Below, one piece after another: positions 1 to 5,696 of a DNA stretch of 5,914 nt. The stretch comes from JBIOJM01 sp044450785. Lineage in GTDB: Bacteria; Planctomycetota; Planctomycetia; Isosphaerales; Isosphaeraceae. The notes beneath the pieces are model-generated. The model worked only from the letters and a program-made list of their open reading frames with translations. It was not told the DNA's origin and did no database searches. The translations under genes and the position numbers were made by a program. Each line of letters opens with the position of its first letter. Positions within the stretch are counted from its first letter, which is position 1. Where the stretch lies: assembly GCA_044450785.1 (NCBI GenBank), contig JBIOJM010000476.1, forward strand, positions 1 to 5,914. Direction: 5' to 3'.

Positions 1-6
1 CCCTGA

Positions 7-27
7 CCCCCCCTTCGCAAGGGGGGG
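7..27. terminator. C7/G7 hairpin, possible terminator or intergenic repeat
   Basis: Seven C's plus TT (7-15) pair perfectly with AA plus seven G's (19-27) around a three-base CGC loop, giving a 9-bp stem. Neither strand has a clear T-tract after the stem: AAACACAG follows on the plus strand and TCAGGG on the minus strand. It is therefore not a textbook Rho-independent terminator. It could end a gene lying left of the window, or be a dispersed intergenic hairpin. The structure is seen directly; the role is a guess. Confidence 0.35.
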
Positions 28-475
28 AAACACAGCGCAACGAAATCGGAATGAACGCGCAGCTTGGGCAAGGCCAACTGATCACCACCCCACCCGCGCA
101 CGGCCTCCGGCTCGAGCCGACTCGTCTCACGTCGCATTCCGAGGTCTCCAGGTGCCGATCGCTTCGCTTCGCCGAAAAAGCCGAAGCCAATTCATTCCCT
201 CGGCGGGCACAACCGTTCGGCCGGACTCTGTCGTATCCAAATGATACGGGATCGGCAACGGGATTGTTGAATATTCTTTTACCATCTCGGTCAAGAGTGC
301 ATGGACTCATACGCTGGGTATGCATCGTAAGTCCCGCTGGGATAGGATAATCAGAGGAATTGTCCGGTCACAATGTCTGACCAGGTGGACGTCGGCGCCG
401 CGTCTTTCGAATCGGGCCGGAGGTGGCGAGGTCTGGACGTGCAGGAGGGAGCGGCTTAATGTTGGAATGACATGA
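28..475. other. Intergenic stretch with no supported gene
   Basis: I find no credible coding region here. An open frame at 51-350 (+) has no Shine-Dalgarno, no recognisable domain and an implausible composition. A small hairpin occurs at 232-248 (CGTATC, loop CAAAT, GATACG), and another at 366-382 (GGTCA, 7-nt loop, TGACC). The stretch must contain the promoter of the downstream tRNA, but no strong -35/-10 pair is evident. A weak candidate is TGGACG (434-439) with TAATGT (457-462), spaced 17 bp and ending 13 bases before the tRNA. Confidence 0.5.
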
Positions 476-509
476 GACCGGGTAGCTCAGTTGGTAGAGC
501 AACGGACTT

Positions 510-835
510 CCCAGGCTGGAGAGCAGTCAAACGGAGCCTCGCGCGGGAAGAAGCGGAACCGCGATGAGTGGATGCCGCAGTATGCTGGAACGCCCTGAGA
601 GCCGCTGGCACCACAACGTCGCCGGCAACGGCAAGCGTGATGGTTGAAAAGCGAGCGGATTGGGTAATCAGCAGGCAAGGGACCGGTCATTGACCGGCCC
701 CGGCCCCAGAGACTAGACGCGGCACACCTGCGATGGTGAAGGGATAGTCCAGACCTTCAAGTCGAGTCCTCGGCGCGACGCGAGAGATCGAGTCGGATCG
801 AGGACGCGATGGTCGGTGAAAGCCGATGAGGCAAG
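510..835 (+). ncRNA. Group I self-splicing intron in tRNA-Lys anticodon loop
   Basis: This 326-nt intron lacks room for a homing endonuclease and I see no open frame for one. Core helices can be drawn by hand. In P1 the exon CUU (507-509) pairs with the internal guide GAG (521-523), giving the obligatory U509-G521 wobble at the splice site. P3 is TGCCGC (573-578) with GCGGCA (719-724). P4 is TGCTGG (583-588) with TCAGCA (668-673). P6 is a hairpin at 679-700. P7 is GACTA (711-715) with TAGTC (745-749). P8 is CACC (725-728) with GGTG (735-738). A P9-type stem pairs 767-772 with 799-804. J8/7 and the P7 3' strand read AAGGGATAGTCC (739-750), close to the family's conserved S element. The terminal base G835 serves as omega-G. 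The tRNA location and compact size suggest subgroup IC3, which is an inference. Confidence 0.9.
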
Positions 836-2286
836 TTAATCCGTTGGTCGAGGGTTCGAGTCCCTCCCCGGTCATTTGCGGAAGAAACCGACTCAAGCCG
901 AATTGAGGCGTCAAGAGCCTCATTTTCCAGGCTTGAACGCACCATGCATGATGGAGCATCCGAGTCAATTATCACGTCTTGAACCGACTCAAGCCGACTA
1001 GAACCGTCCCCAATTTGGAGCAAATAAGGAGCAAGAGGTTGCTTATGGGTTGAACGTCCGTCCCCATCGGTCCCCGTTGCGGCCAACGCCTCGGGCCTGT
1101 CACCCTCGGGCTTGAGACTGGAAAGCAACCCAGTAGCGTTCTCCAGGTCCACGACTCGAGGCATGGTATAGCGGCCGGTCATCTCCAGCTTGGAATGCCG
1201 CATCATCCGCTGAACGACTCGCGGAGACACCGCCACGGCGTCCGCCAGAGTCGCCAGCTCGCATCGCAGGCTGTGGAAGTCGAAGAACAGCCCCGCGGCG
1301 TCCTGGTAGGGGATGCCGGCGGCTTTCAGGTCCCTACGCACCATCGCGGCTCCCTTGTCGTGGGGCAACGGGAAAATCGGCTTCCCAGGGGGCAGCGGGG
1401 CCACGTAGGCGGCCAGATCGTCCACCAGGTCGATCGGGAGGGGAAGCGTTGCCAGGTTGCCGTTCTTCGCGTGGGCAGCGGCCACGGTCACACCGGGGGC
1501 CTTCCAGTCAAACGACTCGGGGAGGATGCTGGCGATCTCCGAGTAACGCAAACCCGAGGCGACGGCCAGGCGGTAGCAGAGTGCTCGGGTGGGGCCAGTC
1601 ATGCTCTTGAACGGCTCGCCTCTTTGAGCGGCCTGAATGAAGCATCGCAGCTCATCGAGGCTGATCGTTCTCCGCTCATGCCGGGGGTCTTCTTTGGCGT
1701 TGAACCCCACCACTCCTCGAAGGGCATCCTCGCGGATTCGGTGGGTATCGTAGCACCACTTGACGAATTGCTTGACGGCGGCTCGATGATGGTTGCAGGT
1801 CGCCAACGATCGACCCTCACTTCGGAGTCTACCGAGGGCGTTCTGAACTCGCTCGGTCGTTAGATCAGAGAGGCACGACGATGCCACGCACTTGCGTAAC
1901 CCAGCTTCGGCACGTGCCACCCCTTCCCTTGTCGCCGGCTTGGGTGCCTCGATGTCGCTCAGCTTGGCTCCCTTCATCAGGGCCACGACGCGGGCGGCGC
2001 GGGAGGCATGCAGCTTAACGCGCTGGCGGGTTGTTCCCTTGGATCGGAGCGATTCAACCCAGGCGTCAAGATGGGCATCGAGAGACAAAGCTTCGTGGTC
2101 GCGATAGGCAACGTCCTTGGGGTCAACGTACCCATCGCGGATCTTGCCGGCCATCGTCTTGGCGGCGGCGGCCATTTCCTCGGTTGCTCGCCGATCGGGG
2201 CAACCCTTCCGCATCACCCGCCGTCCATCGGCGTCCGTGAATCGGTAGTACCAAACTCCGCCACGCTTGATGAGTTTCTCCGCCAT
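757..2286 (-). CDS. Tyrosine recombinase / site-specific integrase (509 aa)
   Basis: Catalyses strand exchange between element and chromosomal attachment sites. The likely catalytic residues are all visible: Arg247 in GLRYSEI, Lys274 in HAKNGN, His338 and Arg341 in FHSLRCE, His364 in MMRHSKLE and nucleophile Tyr373 in GRYTM. Residues of about 1-60 resemble an arm-binding N-terminus, about 65-185 the core-binding SAM-like domain, and about 205-390 the catalytic domain. The ATG at 2286 is preceded by AAAGGA with a 9-nt spacer, a good ribosome site. The tail from about residue 395 is poorly conserved. It includes DRGGTRTLDQRI, encoded by the complement of the tRNA-Lys 3' exon, and the last 26 codons (including stop) are antisense to the group I intron. 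The gene starts 3 bases after the stop of the upstream HTH gene, implying co-transcription. The tail overlap is typical of integrases next to their tRNA target; the intron overlap is not. The reading frame looks intact. Confidence 0.93.
   Translation of the reverse strand: MAEKLIKRGGVWYYRFTDADGRRVMRKGCPDRRATEEMAAAAKTMAGKIRDGYVDPKDVAYRDHEALSLDAHLDAWVESLRSKGTTRQRVKLHASRAARVVALMKGAKLSDIEAPKPATREGVARAEAGLRKCVASSCLSDLTTERVQNALGRLRSEGRSLATCNHHRAAVKQFVKWCYDTHRIREDALRGVVGFNAKEDPRHERRTISLDELRCFIQAAQRGEPFKSMTGPTRALCYRLAVASGLRYSEIASILPESFDWKAPGVTVAAAHAKNGNLATLPLPIDLVDDLAAYVAPLPPGKPIFPLPHDKGAAMVRRDLKAAGIPYQDAAGLFFDFHSLRCELATLADAVAVSPRVVQRMMRHSKLEMTGRYTMPRVVDLENATGLLSSLKPEGDRPEALAATGTDGDGRSTHKQPLAPYLLQIGDGSSRLESVQDVIIDSDAPSCMVRSSLENEALDASIRLESVSSANDRGGTRTLDQRINLPHRLSPTIASSIRLDLSRRAEDST
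836..874. other. Putative attachment site: 3' exon of tRNA-Lys
   Basis: The integrase gene on the minus strand reads directly into this exon, which encodes integrase residues of about 472-484 (DRGGTRTLDQRI and neighbours). Tyrosine recombinases commonly integrate into tRNA 3' ends, leaving the int gene beside a restored tRNA 3' half. That family rule makes this exon the likely att core. No second copy of the T-arm/acceptor sequence is found elsewhere in the window, so the opposite junction lies outside it or has decayed. The exact crossover cannot be placed from one junction. Confidence 0.5.
886..997. repeat. 16-bp direct repeat pair, 96-bp period, in the int 3' region
   Basis: AACCGACTCAAGCCGA occurs exactly at 886-901 and again at 982-997. 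On the minus strand both copies fall in the non-conserved C-terminal tail of the integrase, which is why RLESV appears twice in that protein (near residues 431-435 and 463-467). Being beside the likely attachment site, they could be arm-type binding sites for the integrase or a directionality factor. They could equally be a small duplication in tail sequence. The repeat is seen directly; its role is inferred. Confidence 0.55.
904..926 (+). terminator. Possible Rho-independent terminator of tRNA-Lys
   Basis: TGAGGC (904-909) pairs with GCCTCA (917-922) around a 7-nt loop, and TTTT follows at 923-926. It lies 29 bases after the tRNA 3' end, a sensible place to stop tRNA transcription. The stem is short (6 bp) and the T-tract is only four long, so the call is tentative. 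It sits inside the oppositely oriented integrase coding region. Confidence 0.4.
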
Positions 2287-2289
2287 CGG

Positions 2290-2508
2290 TCAACGTCCTT
2301 TCGTCTTGCGGCGGGGCCTGATTTCCAGATCAAGCAACTCGCCGATCCGGTCCATAGTCTCCGATGAGATTCCTGATCGTCCGCTCATAAATCGGGACAT
2401 CGTCCCTTGGCTCAACCCGATCGCTTTGCAGATGGCGTATCGGCTCATGCCCGAGGCGTCCACCGCGTCACGTATCTGATCGCTCAATCGCTTCCGTTTG
2501 GTCGCCAT
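2290..2508 (-). CDS. XRE-type helix-turn-helix DNA-binding protein (72 aa)
   Basis: A small basic protein with a Cro/C1-like helix-turn-helix at about residues 22-44 (SRYAICKAIGLSQGTMSRFM). The helix after it contains TMDRIGELLDLEI, and the C-terminus is strongly basic (RPRRKTKGR). It probably acts as a DNA-binding regulator of the integrase operon or as a directionality factor. I chose the ATG at 2508 because AGGA lies 8 bases upstream of it; in-frame ATGs at 2514 and 2517 sit too close to that site. The stop is 3 bases before the integrase start, so the pair is probably translated from one message. The length suits single-domain XRE proteins that accompany planctomycete integrases. Whether it represses or helps excision cannot be told from the sequence. 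Confidence 0.85.
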   Translation of the reverse strand: MATKRKRLSDQIRDAVDASGMSRYAICKAIGLSQGTMSRFMSGRSGISSETMDRIGELLDLEIRPRRKTKGR

Positions 2509-2571
2509 GCTCATCATCCTACGCGATGCTTCTCAGGAAAGCAAGTATGCTCTGTCTGCTTTGCGGCCGGT

Positions 2572-2751
2572 TCAATTCCATTCGACCGAGGCGATTTCTT
2601 CCAGGCGGGCCGGAGTGCTCGCCTTCTCTGAGCAGGTCCGACACGTCAGCATGATCCGACCACTCACCCAGCTTTCCACGGGGGCGGGCCAGGTGCGGCA
2701 TAGGCAACAATGTGCTCCCTTTCGCACGAACCGATCGACCTTCCAGTCCAT
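2572..2751 (-). CDS. Small zinc-ribbon-like protein with two CxxC pairs (59 aa)
   Basis: I do not recognise a named family. The protein has C15-x2-C18 (CCLC) and C37-x2-C40 (CRTC) separated by 18 residues, the layout of a treble-clef or zinc-ribbon fold that binds one zinc. A short helical tail follows (PARLEEIASVEWN). The ATG at 2751 is chosen because GAGG lies 5 bases upstream and the part before it is arginine/proline-rich without a recognisable fold. A longer version starting at 2931 (119 aa) is open but has no Shine-Dalgarno. The gene lies 63 bases before the HTH start, on the same strand, so it may be the first gene of a three-gene zinc-ribbon/HTH/integrase operon. It could bind nucleic acid or a partner. 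The main doubt is whether it is a real gene; paired CxxC motifs next to a good ribosome site favour it. Confidence 0.5.
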   Translation of the reverse strand: MDWKVDRFVRKGAHCCLCRTWPAPVESWVSGRIMLTCRTCSEKASTPARLEEIASVEWN

Positions 2752-3066
2752 CGTCGCCTCGGGGGGCCTTGCTTTGCTTCTCAGGCGTCGTGGTCGCCAA
2801 GAGGGCCGATCCATCGGGCGTGGTGTCGGCGGTCGTTCTCGGGTCACTACGGGCGGCGGGGCCGGGTCGCCGATGGCGGCCACGAACAGCAGCATAAGCT
2901 GACCAGGGGCTGGTCGATGGCGGCGTCTCATGGGTGTAGCCTTGAAACAACGTCTGTCTTTTTTTTGTTCTCCCGTCCGTCACCGTTGGTCAAGGGCGTG
3001 CGTAATAAGGCTGAAAGCCAGAACCAGTTCGATCTCTCACTTCCTCCTCTTTTCGGAGAACACAAC
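2752..3066. other. Intergenic stretch between integrase cassette and pilin gene
   Basis: No gene is supported here, although several frames are open because of high GC. It should contain the divergent promoters for the minus-strand cassette and the plus-strand pilin, but I cannot assign -35/-10 boxes with confidence. An eight-T run at 2959-2966 has no hairpin before it, so it is not a convincing terminator. Base composition becomes more AT-rich after about 2940, suggesting a boundary between imported and resident DNA near there. Confidence 0.4.
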
Positions 3067-3249
3067 GTGTCTCTCGCCCTTCGATCGATCTCCCGATTCC
3101 TGGTCAGTGAAGACGGCCCGACCGCTGTTGAGTATGCCGTCATGCTGTCGTTGATTGTCATCGCTTGCGTTGCCGTTGTTACCTCGCTCGGTCAGAGTAT
3201 TAGCGGCACATTCAGCTCGGTTAGCAGCACGCTTGGAGCCGGAAGTTGA
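3067..3249 (+). CDS. Flp/Fap-type (type IVb) pilin precursor (60 aa)
   Basis: Structural subunit of tight-adherence (Tad/Flp) pili, exported and processed by a prepilin peptidase at the inner membrane. The leader is basic (RSISRF) and ends at Gly17. Cleavage before Pro18 places Glu22 at mature position +5 followed by Tyr23, the Glu-Tyr pair typical of Flp pilins. Residues 23-42 form one hydrophobic helix (YAVMLSLIVIACVAVVTSLG), and the tail SISGTFSSVSSTLGAGS is Ser/Gly-rich as in the family. Sixty residues is the normal size. The start is GTG at 3067, chosen because GGAG lies 8 bases upstream and the resulting leader length is right; the frame is open further upstream but without pilin character. 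No Tad assembly genes are nearby, so the assembly machinery must be encoded elsewhere. Planctomycetes often carry such solitary flp genes. Confidence 0.9.
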   Translation: MSLALRSISRFLVSEDGPTAVEYAVMLSLIVIACVAVVTSLGQSISGTFSSVSSTLGAGS

Positions 3250-3252
3250 GCG

Positions 3253-3276
3253 TGATGGAAGATGGCGTCTTCCTCA
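3253..3276 (+). terminator. Hairpin just after the pilin gene, possible terminator
   Basis: GGAAGA (3257-3262) pairs with TCTTCC (3268-3273) around TGGCG. TGA before and TCA after can extend the stem past one bulged T. It begins 4 bases after the pilin stop, the right place for a transcript end, but no T-tract follows. It may act as a terminator or as a 3' stabilising hairpin. The complementary strand also folds, so it could equally mark the end region of the minus-strand toprim remnant. Confidence 0.35.
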
Positions 3277-3642
3277 GATCTGCTGCCGCGATCGAATCGG
3301 CTTGTCGATGACGATGCCGGGGGTCGGGTCGCCTCGGGCCAGTCCCCATCGTTGGGCAGCAAGTTCCTCCCAGCTTCGGAGCGGCGGGCGTTCGATCCCC
3401 CCGAGGAGGTGAGTCCACCAGCGGCATAGGTTGACGCCGTCAACAGCGGCCTCGGTCCAATCCTTGTACGGGGCCGGGGGCCTGACTCGGATCGCACGGG
3501 CGGGCCACCCCGAGGCGGAGCGGTCGCCAGCTTCATCAGCATCATGGGCCAGATACCACGGGGCGGCGGCTAGCATCCTTCCGAGGGTCGCGGCCTCGGG
3601 CCGGGCTGATGCCGATCCCAGCGTCATGACGGCGGCGAGGTC
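3274..3642 (-). pseudogene. C-terminal remnant of a toprim/primase-like protein
   Basis: The 122 recognisable residues on the minus strand contain WYLAHDADEAGDRSASGW, matching the DxD part of a toprim domain (HDADEAGD) found in phage- and plasmid-type DNA primases. RVRPPAPYKDWTEA and GVNLCRWW follow, a tail I associate with planctomycete mobile-element primases. The conserved glutamate motif and everything N-terminal to DLAAVMTLGSAS are missing, including zinc-finger and polymerase parts. The frame stays open to 4119, but upstream of about 3642 the translation is low-complexity shadow of a plus-strand gene. The break coincides with the start of the plus-strand homology, so an insertion or deletion probably removed the front of the gene. 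It is unlikely to make an active primase. The integrase cassette and this piece could come from one element, which is speculation. Confidence 0.65.
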
Positions 3643-4090
3643 CCCTCGGGGCGGCCCTGATGATCTACCCGAGGAGTATAACCACCGGTTCAGCTTCTGT
3701 TGTGATCGTGACGGCTGCAGAAAGAGGGTGACACCGCCGTCCGTGCGTTTTCTCGGCAGGAAGGTATACCTTGGTGCCGTGGTCATCTTGATCAGCGCCA
3801 TGCGGCAAGGACCAACGCCGCGCCGAGTCCGCGAGCTTTCGAGGTTGTTCGGCGTTGACAAAGCGACCATTGCTCGATGGCAGGCGTTCTGGCGCGACCA
3901 CGTTCCGCGGACACCTTTCTGGAAGGTCGCGCGCGGTCGTCTGGTGCCTCTTGTCGAGATTACAGCCTTGCCGCAATCGCTCCTGGAAGCGTTCTGCCGC
4001 ACCGACGATCGCTGCCAGGGCTGGGTACGGCTCTTGCGATTTCTGTCGCCGCTTACGATCCCGGATGGCCCAATAATCGAGATCTTCTGA
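3626..4090 (+). CDS. Zinc-ribbon/HTH protein of mobile-element type, probably N-truncated (154 aa)
   Basis: I recognise the layout but not a named family. From the ATG at 3626, residues 25-35 hold FCCDRDGCRKR, which looks like the second half of a zinc ribbon. TPPSVRFLGRKVY (37-49) follows, then a likely helix-turn-helix at about 63-90 (RRVRELSRLFGVDKATIARW), and the end reads WVRLLRFLSP. The general plan resembles N-terminal parts of IS1595-like transposases and a set of short planctomycete proteins, but no DDE catalytic core is present. A first Cys pair would be expected upstream of PRGGPDDLPEEY; it is absent, and no Shine-Dalgarno precedes the ATG. The gene front therefore seems lost where it meets the toprim remnant at about 3640-3645. 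The frame extends upstream to 3431, but that part is shadow of the toprim strand. It may be an expressed orphan or a fossil. Confidence 0.6.
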   Translation: MTAARSPRGGPDDLPEEYNHRFSFCCDRDGCRKRVTPPSVRFLGRKVYLGAVVILISAMRQGPTPRRVRELSRLFGVDKATIARWQAFWRDHVPRTPFWKVARGRLVPLVEITALPQSLLEAFCRTDDRCQGWVRLLRFLSPLTIPDGPIIEIF

Positions 4091-4374
4091 TGAACGGTGA
4101 TTACCCGCAGAAGATGCATCGCCCTTGCGCTTGACCGACGGGTGCATCGTCTCAGCAGGAGATTTCACACTGTCCAAGGCGACCGAAAGATCTTAGAAAC
4201 GCCCCGATTGGGCCCGGACTGGGGCTCGCGCGAAGGACTCTGCTTGATCGGCTCGGACCGGCGTATTCGACCGTGCGCAGTAAACTAGAGCCCGAAAACT
4301 TGAGCGAGCGGGTTGGGTGGGAACGATCGGGAAATCGCTTGGTCCGCCCGTCGGGGGGCCCGGGGCCGAGAGGC
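4091..4374. other. Gene-free stretch between two converging units
   Basis: No coding region is supported here. A bulged inverted repeat, GATGCA (4113-4118) with CCC (4122-4124) against GGGTGCATC (4140-4148), lies 22 bases after the plus-strand stop and might end that transcript, though no T-run follows. GC-rich self-complementary sequence at 4351-4369 (TCGG...CCGA) lies just beyond the stop of the minus-strand TPR gene and may be its terminator hairpin. Both are weak. Confidence 0.35.
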
Positions 4375-5622
4375 TCAGTCGCCGCGGGCGAACGGCTCGA
4401 CCGGGAAGGCCAGGTCCATCATCAGAAGCTGGAAGTCGGGCCGGTTGCGGAGCGGGTCGAGGGCCGACTCGGTCCGGAAAGCGTCGGGGTTGCGGTAGCC
4501 CGAGCCGACCGTCTTCTGCAACAGGGCCATCGCCTTGTCGGCCTCGGAGAAAGCCTCGCCGGCCGAGACGCCCGAGGCGTCGCGGCCGGCCAGGCCCGCC
4601 AGCGCGGCATGACAACAGGAGGTCGCGAACCAATCGTCGCCGGTTGGCGCCGGTAAACCGCCGAAGAGCCCCAGCGCCCGGCGGGCGTCGGCCGCGGCGC
4701 CGGCGAGGTCGCCCATGTCGAGCCGGGCCAGGCCGCGGCCCCGCACGTTACCGGCGAGCTGTCTGCGCCAATACGGGTGCTGGGGATGGTCTTGCACCAG
4801 CCGTTCCTTGATCGCGATCGACCGGTCGTAGCCGTCGCGGGCCAGGGCGCTAGAGCCCATGTGGCGAAGTTCGTCGGCCTTGACGCTGTGGACGAATGCC
4901 AACCAGTCGCGAGCTGATAGGAGCTTGGCGTCGCCGTCGGCCAGCTCCTGGAGGATGGCCACCGCCTTGCCGTAGGCCGCCAGCGCCCCGGTGGTGTCGC
5001 CTCTCACGGACAGCAGACTGCCGATGTAGTAGTGGCTCACCGCCAGACCTTCCCCGATCGCCGTCTCGCTGGGGTTGGCGTCGGCGAGCTTCTGATAGAG
5101 CGCCTGGGCCTTGCGGTGCTCGGCCTCCGCTTCCGATGGCTTGCCCATCTGCCGCAGCAAAGTGCCGACCCGGTGAATCGTGTCCGCCAGGCCCCGCCGG
5201 GACTCGGTCGTCGCCCCGCGGGCGGCGGCTAGCGCCTCCTGGTCCGCAAGCGCCAGGCGGTAGACCGACAGGGCTTCGTCGCTGCGGCCCGTGGCGTGGA
5301 GCAGCCAGCCGAGACGCGACCGGCAGTTAGCCAGGACAGCCCGCGCCGCAGCGGCGTCCGCCAGCGTCGGGGCCAGCTCGATCAGCAGGGTCTCGGCCTT
5401 GCGGTACGTCGCCTCCGCCTCCTTGGTCCGTCCGGTGCTCTCCAGCAGACCGGCCACGGCCGTCAGGCTCCGCCCCACGTCGGCCTTGAGCTCCGGATCA
5501 GCCTGCGATCCGGCCGCCGGCGCCTCGCGCGCAGCCAGGACCTGCCGGTGCGCCGACAGCGCGTCCTCCGGCCTGCCAACTTTGCCGGTGAGCTCGGCCA
5601 CCTCGTAGTTGCCTTGCCACAA
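4375..5622 (-). pseudogene. TPR-repeat protein, probable 5'-truncated tail of a Ser/Thr protein kinase
   Basis: The translation is about eight tandem tetratricopeptide-like units of about 42-45 residues, each with a G-x-x-x-E/D-A turn: ELTGKVGRPEDAL, GLLESTGRTKEAE, WLLHATGRSDEAL, TLLRQMGKPSEAE, SLLSVRGDTTGAL, ELRHMGSSALARD and GLARLDMGDLAGAAADA. The end (WFATSCCHAALAGLAG, then GYRNPDAFRTESALDPLR and DFQLLMMDLAFPVEP) resembles the C-terminus I know from large planctomycete PknB-type kinases, where such repeats follow kinase and membrane segments. Those domains are absent here. No ATG exists before residue 160; the only early start is TTG at 5622, without a Shine-Dalgarno. A stop at 5695-5697 closes the frame, and homology fades near 5635. 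An IS630-like gene begins about 200 bases away, so transposition may have removed the 5' part. The remaining frame is intact, so the truncation may be recent, or a stand-alone TPR scaffold could be made. Confidence 0.65.
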
Positions 5623-5696
5623 CGCCCGCCGCGAGCCGAGTAGGGAAGGGGCGCCCGGCGGGCTCGATCGAGCTTCGGGTTTCCCCTTCCCCCTCT

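Larger units (their letters stand above)
476..874 (+). tRNA. tRNA-Lys(UUU) interrupted by a group I intron
   Basis: Exon 1 is 476-509 and exon 2 is 836-874, 73 nt after splicing. Every helix closes. The acceptor GACCGGG (476-482) pairs with CCCGGTC (867-873). The D arm is GCTC/GAGC. The anticodon stem ACGGA (502-506) pairs with TCCGT (840-844). The T stem GAGGG/CCCTC encloses TTCGAGT (855-861). The joined anticodon loop is CUUUUAA, reading anticodon UUU, as in typical bacterial tRNA-Lys. The discriminator is A874 and no CCA is encoded (TTT follows). The intron lies between the first and second anticodon bases. The product is usable only after splicing, and covariance scanners without intron handling would probably miss it. 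Exon 2 and the 3' end of the intron are overlapped antisense by the integrase gene. The exon boundaries fit the expected U at the 5' splice site and a final intron G. Confidence 0.92.

Noticed and set aside
51..350. 99-residue open frame on the plus strand
   Set aside because: No ribosome site, no recognisable domain, and a composition typical of non-coding GC-rich DNA.
761..862. TCGAGTCC shared by the intron and the T-arm, considered as a second tRNA fragment
   Set aside because: Only eight bases match, and the intron copy overlaps the P9-type stem; no T-stem can be formed around it.
683..876. CCGGTCATT present both in the intron (683-691) and at the tRNA 3' end (868-876), considered as duplicated att cores
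   Set aside because: The intron copy is explained by the P6 hairpin (CCGGTC pairing with GACCGG), and nine bases is too short to claim an att duplication.
687..968. Minus-strand frame containing GEGLEPSTNGL
   Set aside because: This is the tRNA-Lys 3' exon read in another frame; the integrase occupies the neighbouring frame with catalytic motifs.
1195..1863. 222-residue plus-strand open frame
   Set aside because: It is the antisense shadow of the integrase catalytic region.
2959..2966. Eight-T run considered as a terminator
   Set aside because: No stem-loop precedes it on the plus strand.
2519..2983. 154-residue minus-strand frame
   Set aside because: It overlaps the CxxC protein in another frame, is low in hydrophobic core residues and lacks a ribosome site or motif.
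4193..4656. Arg/Pro/Gly-rich open frames on both strands
   Set aside because: They are shadows of the C-terminal TPR coding sequence and its GC-rich flank.
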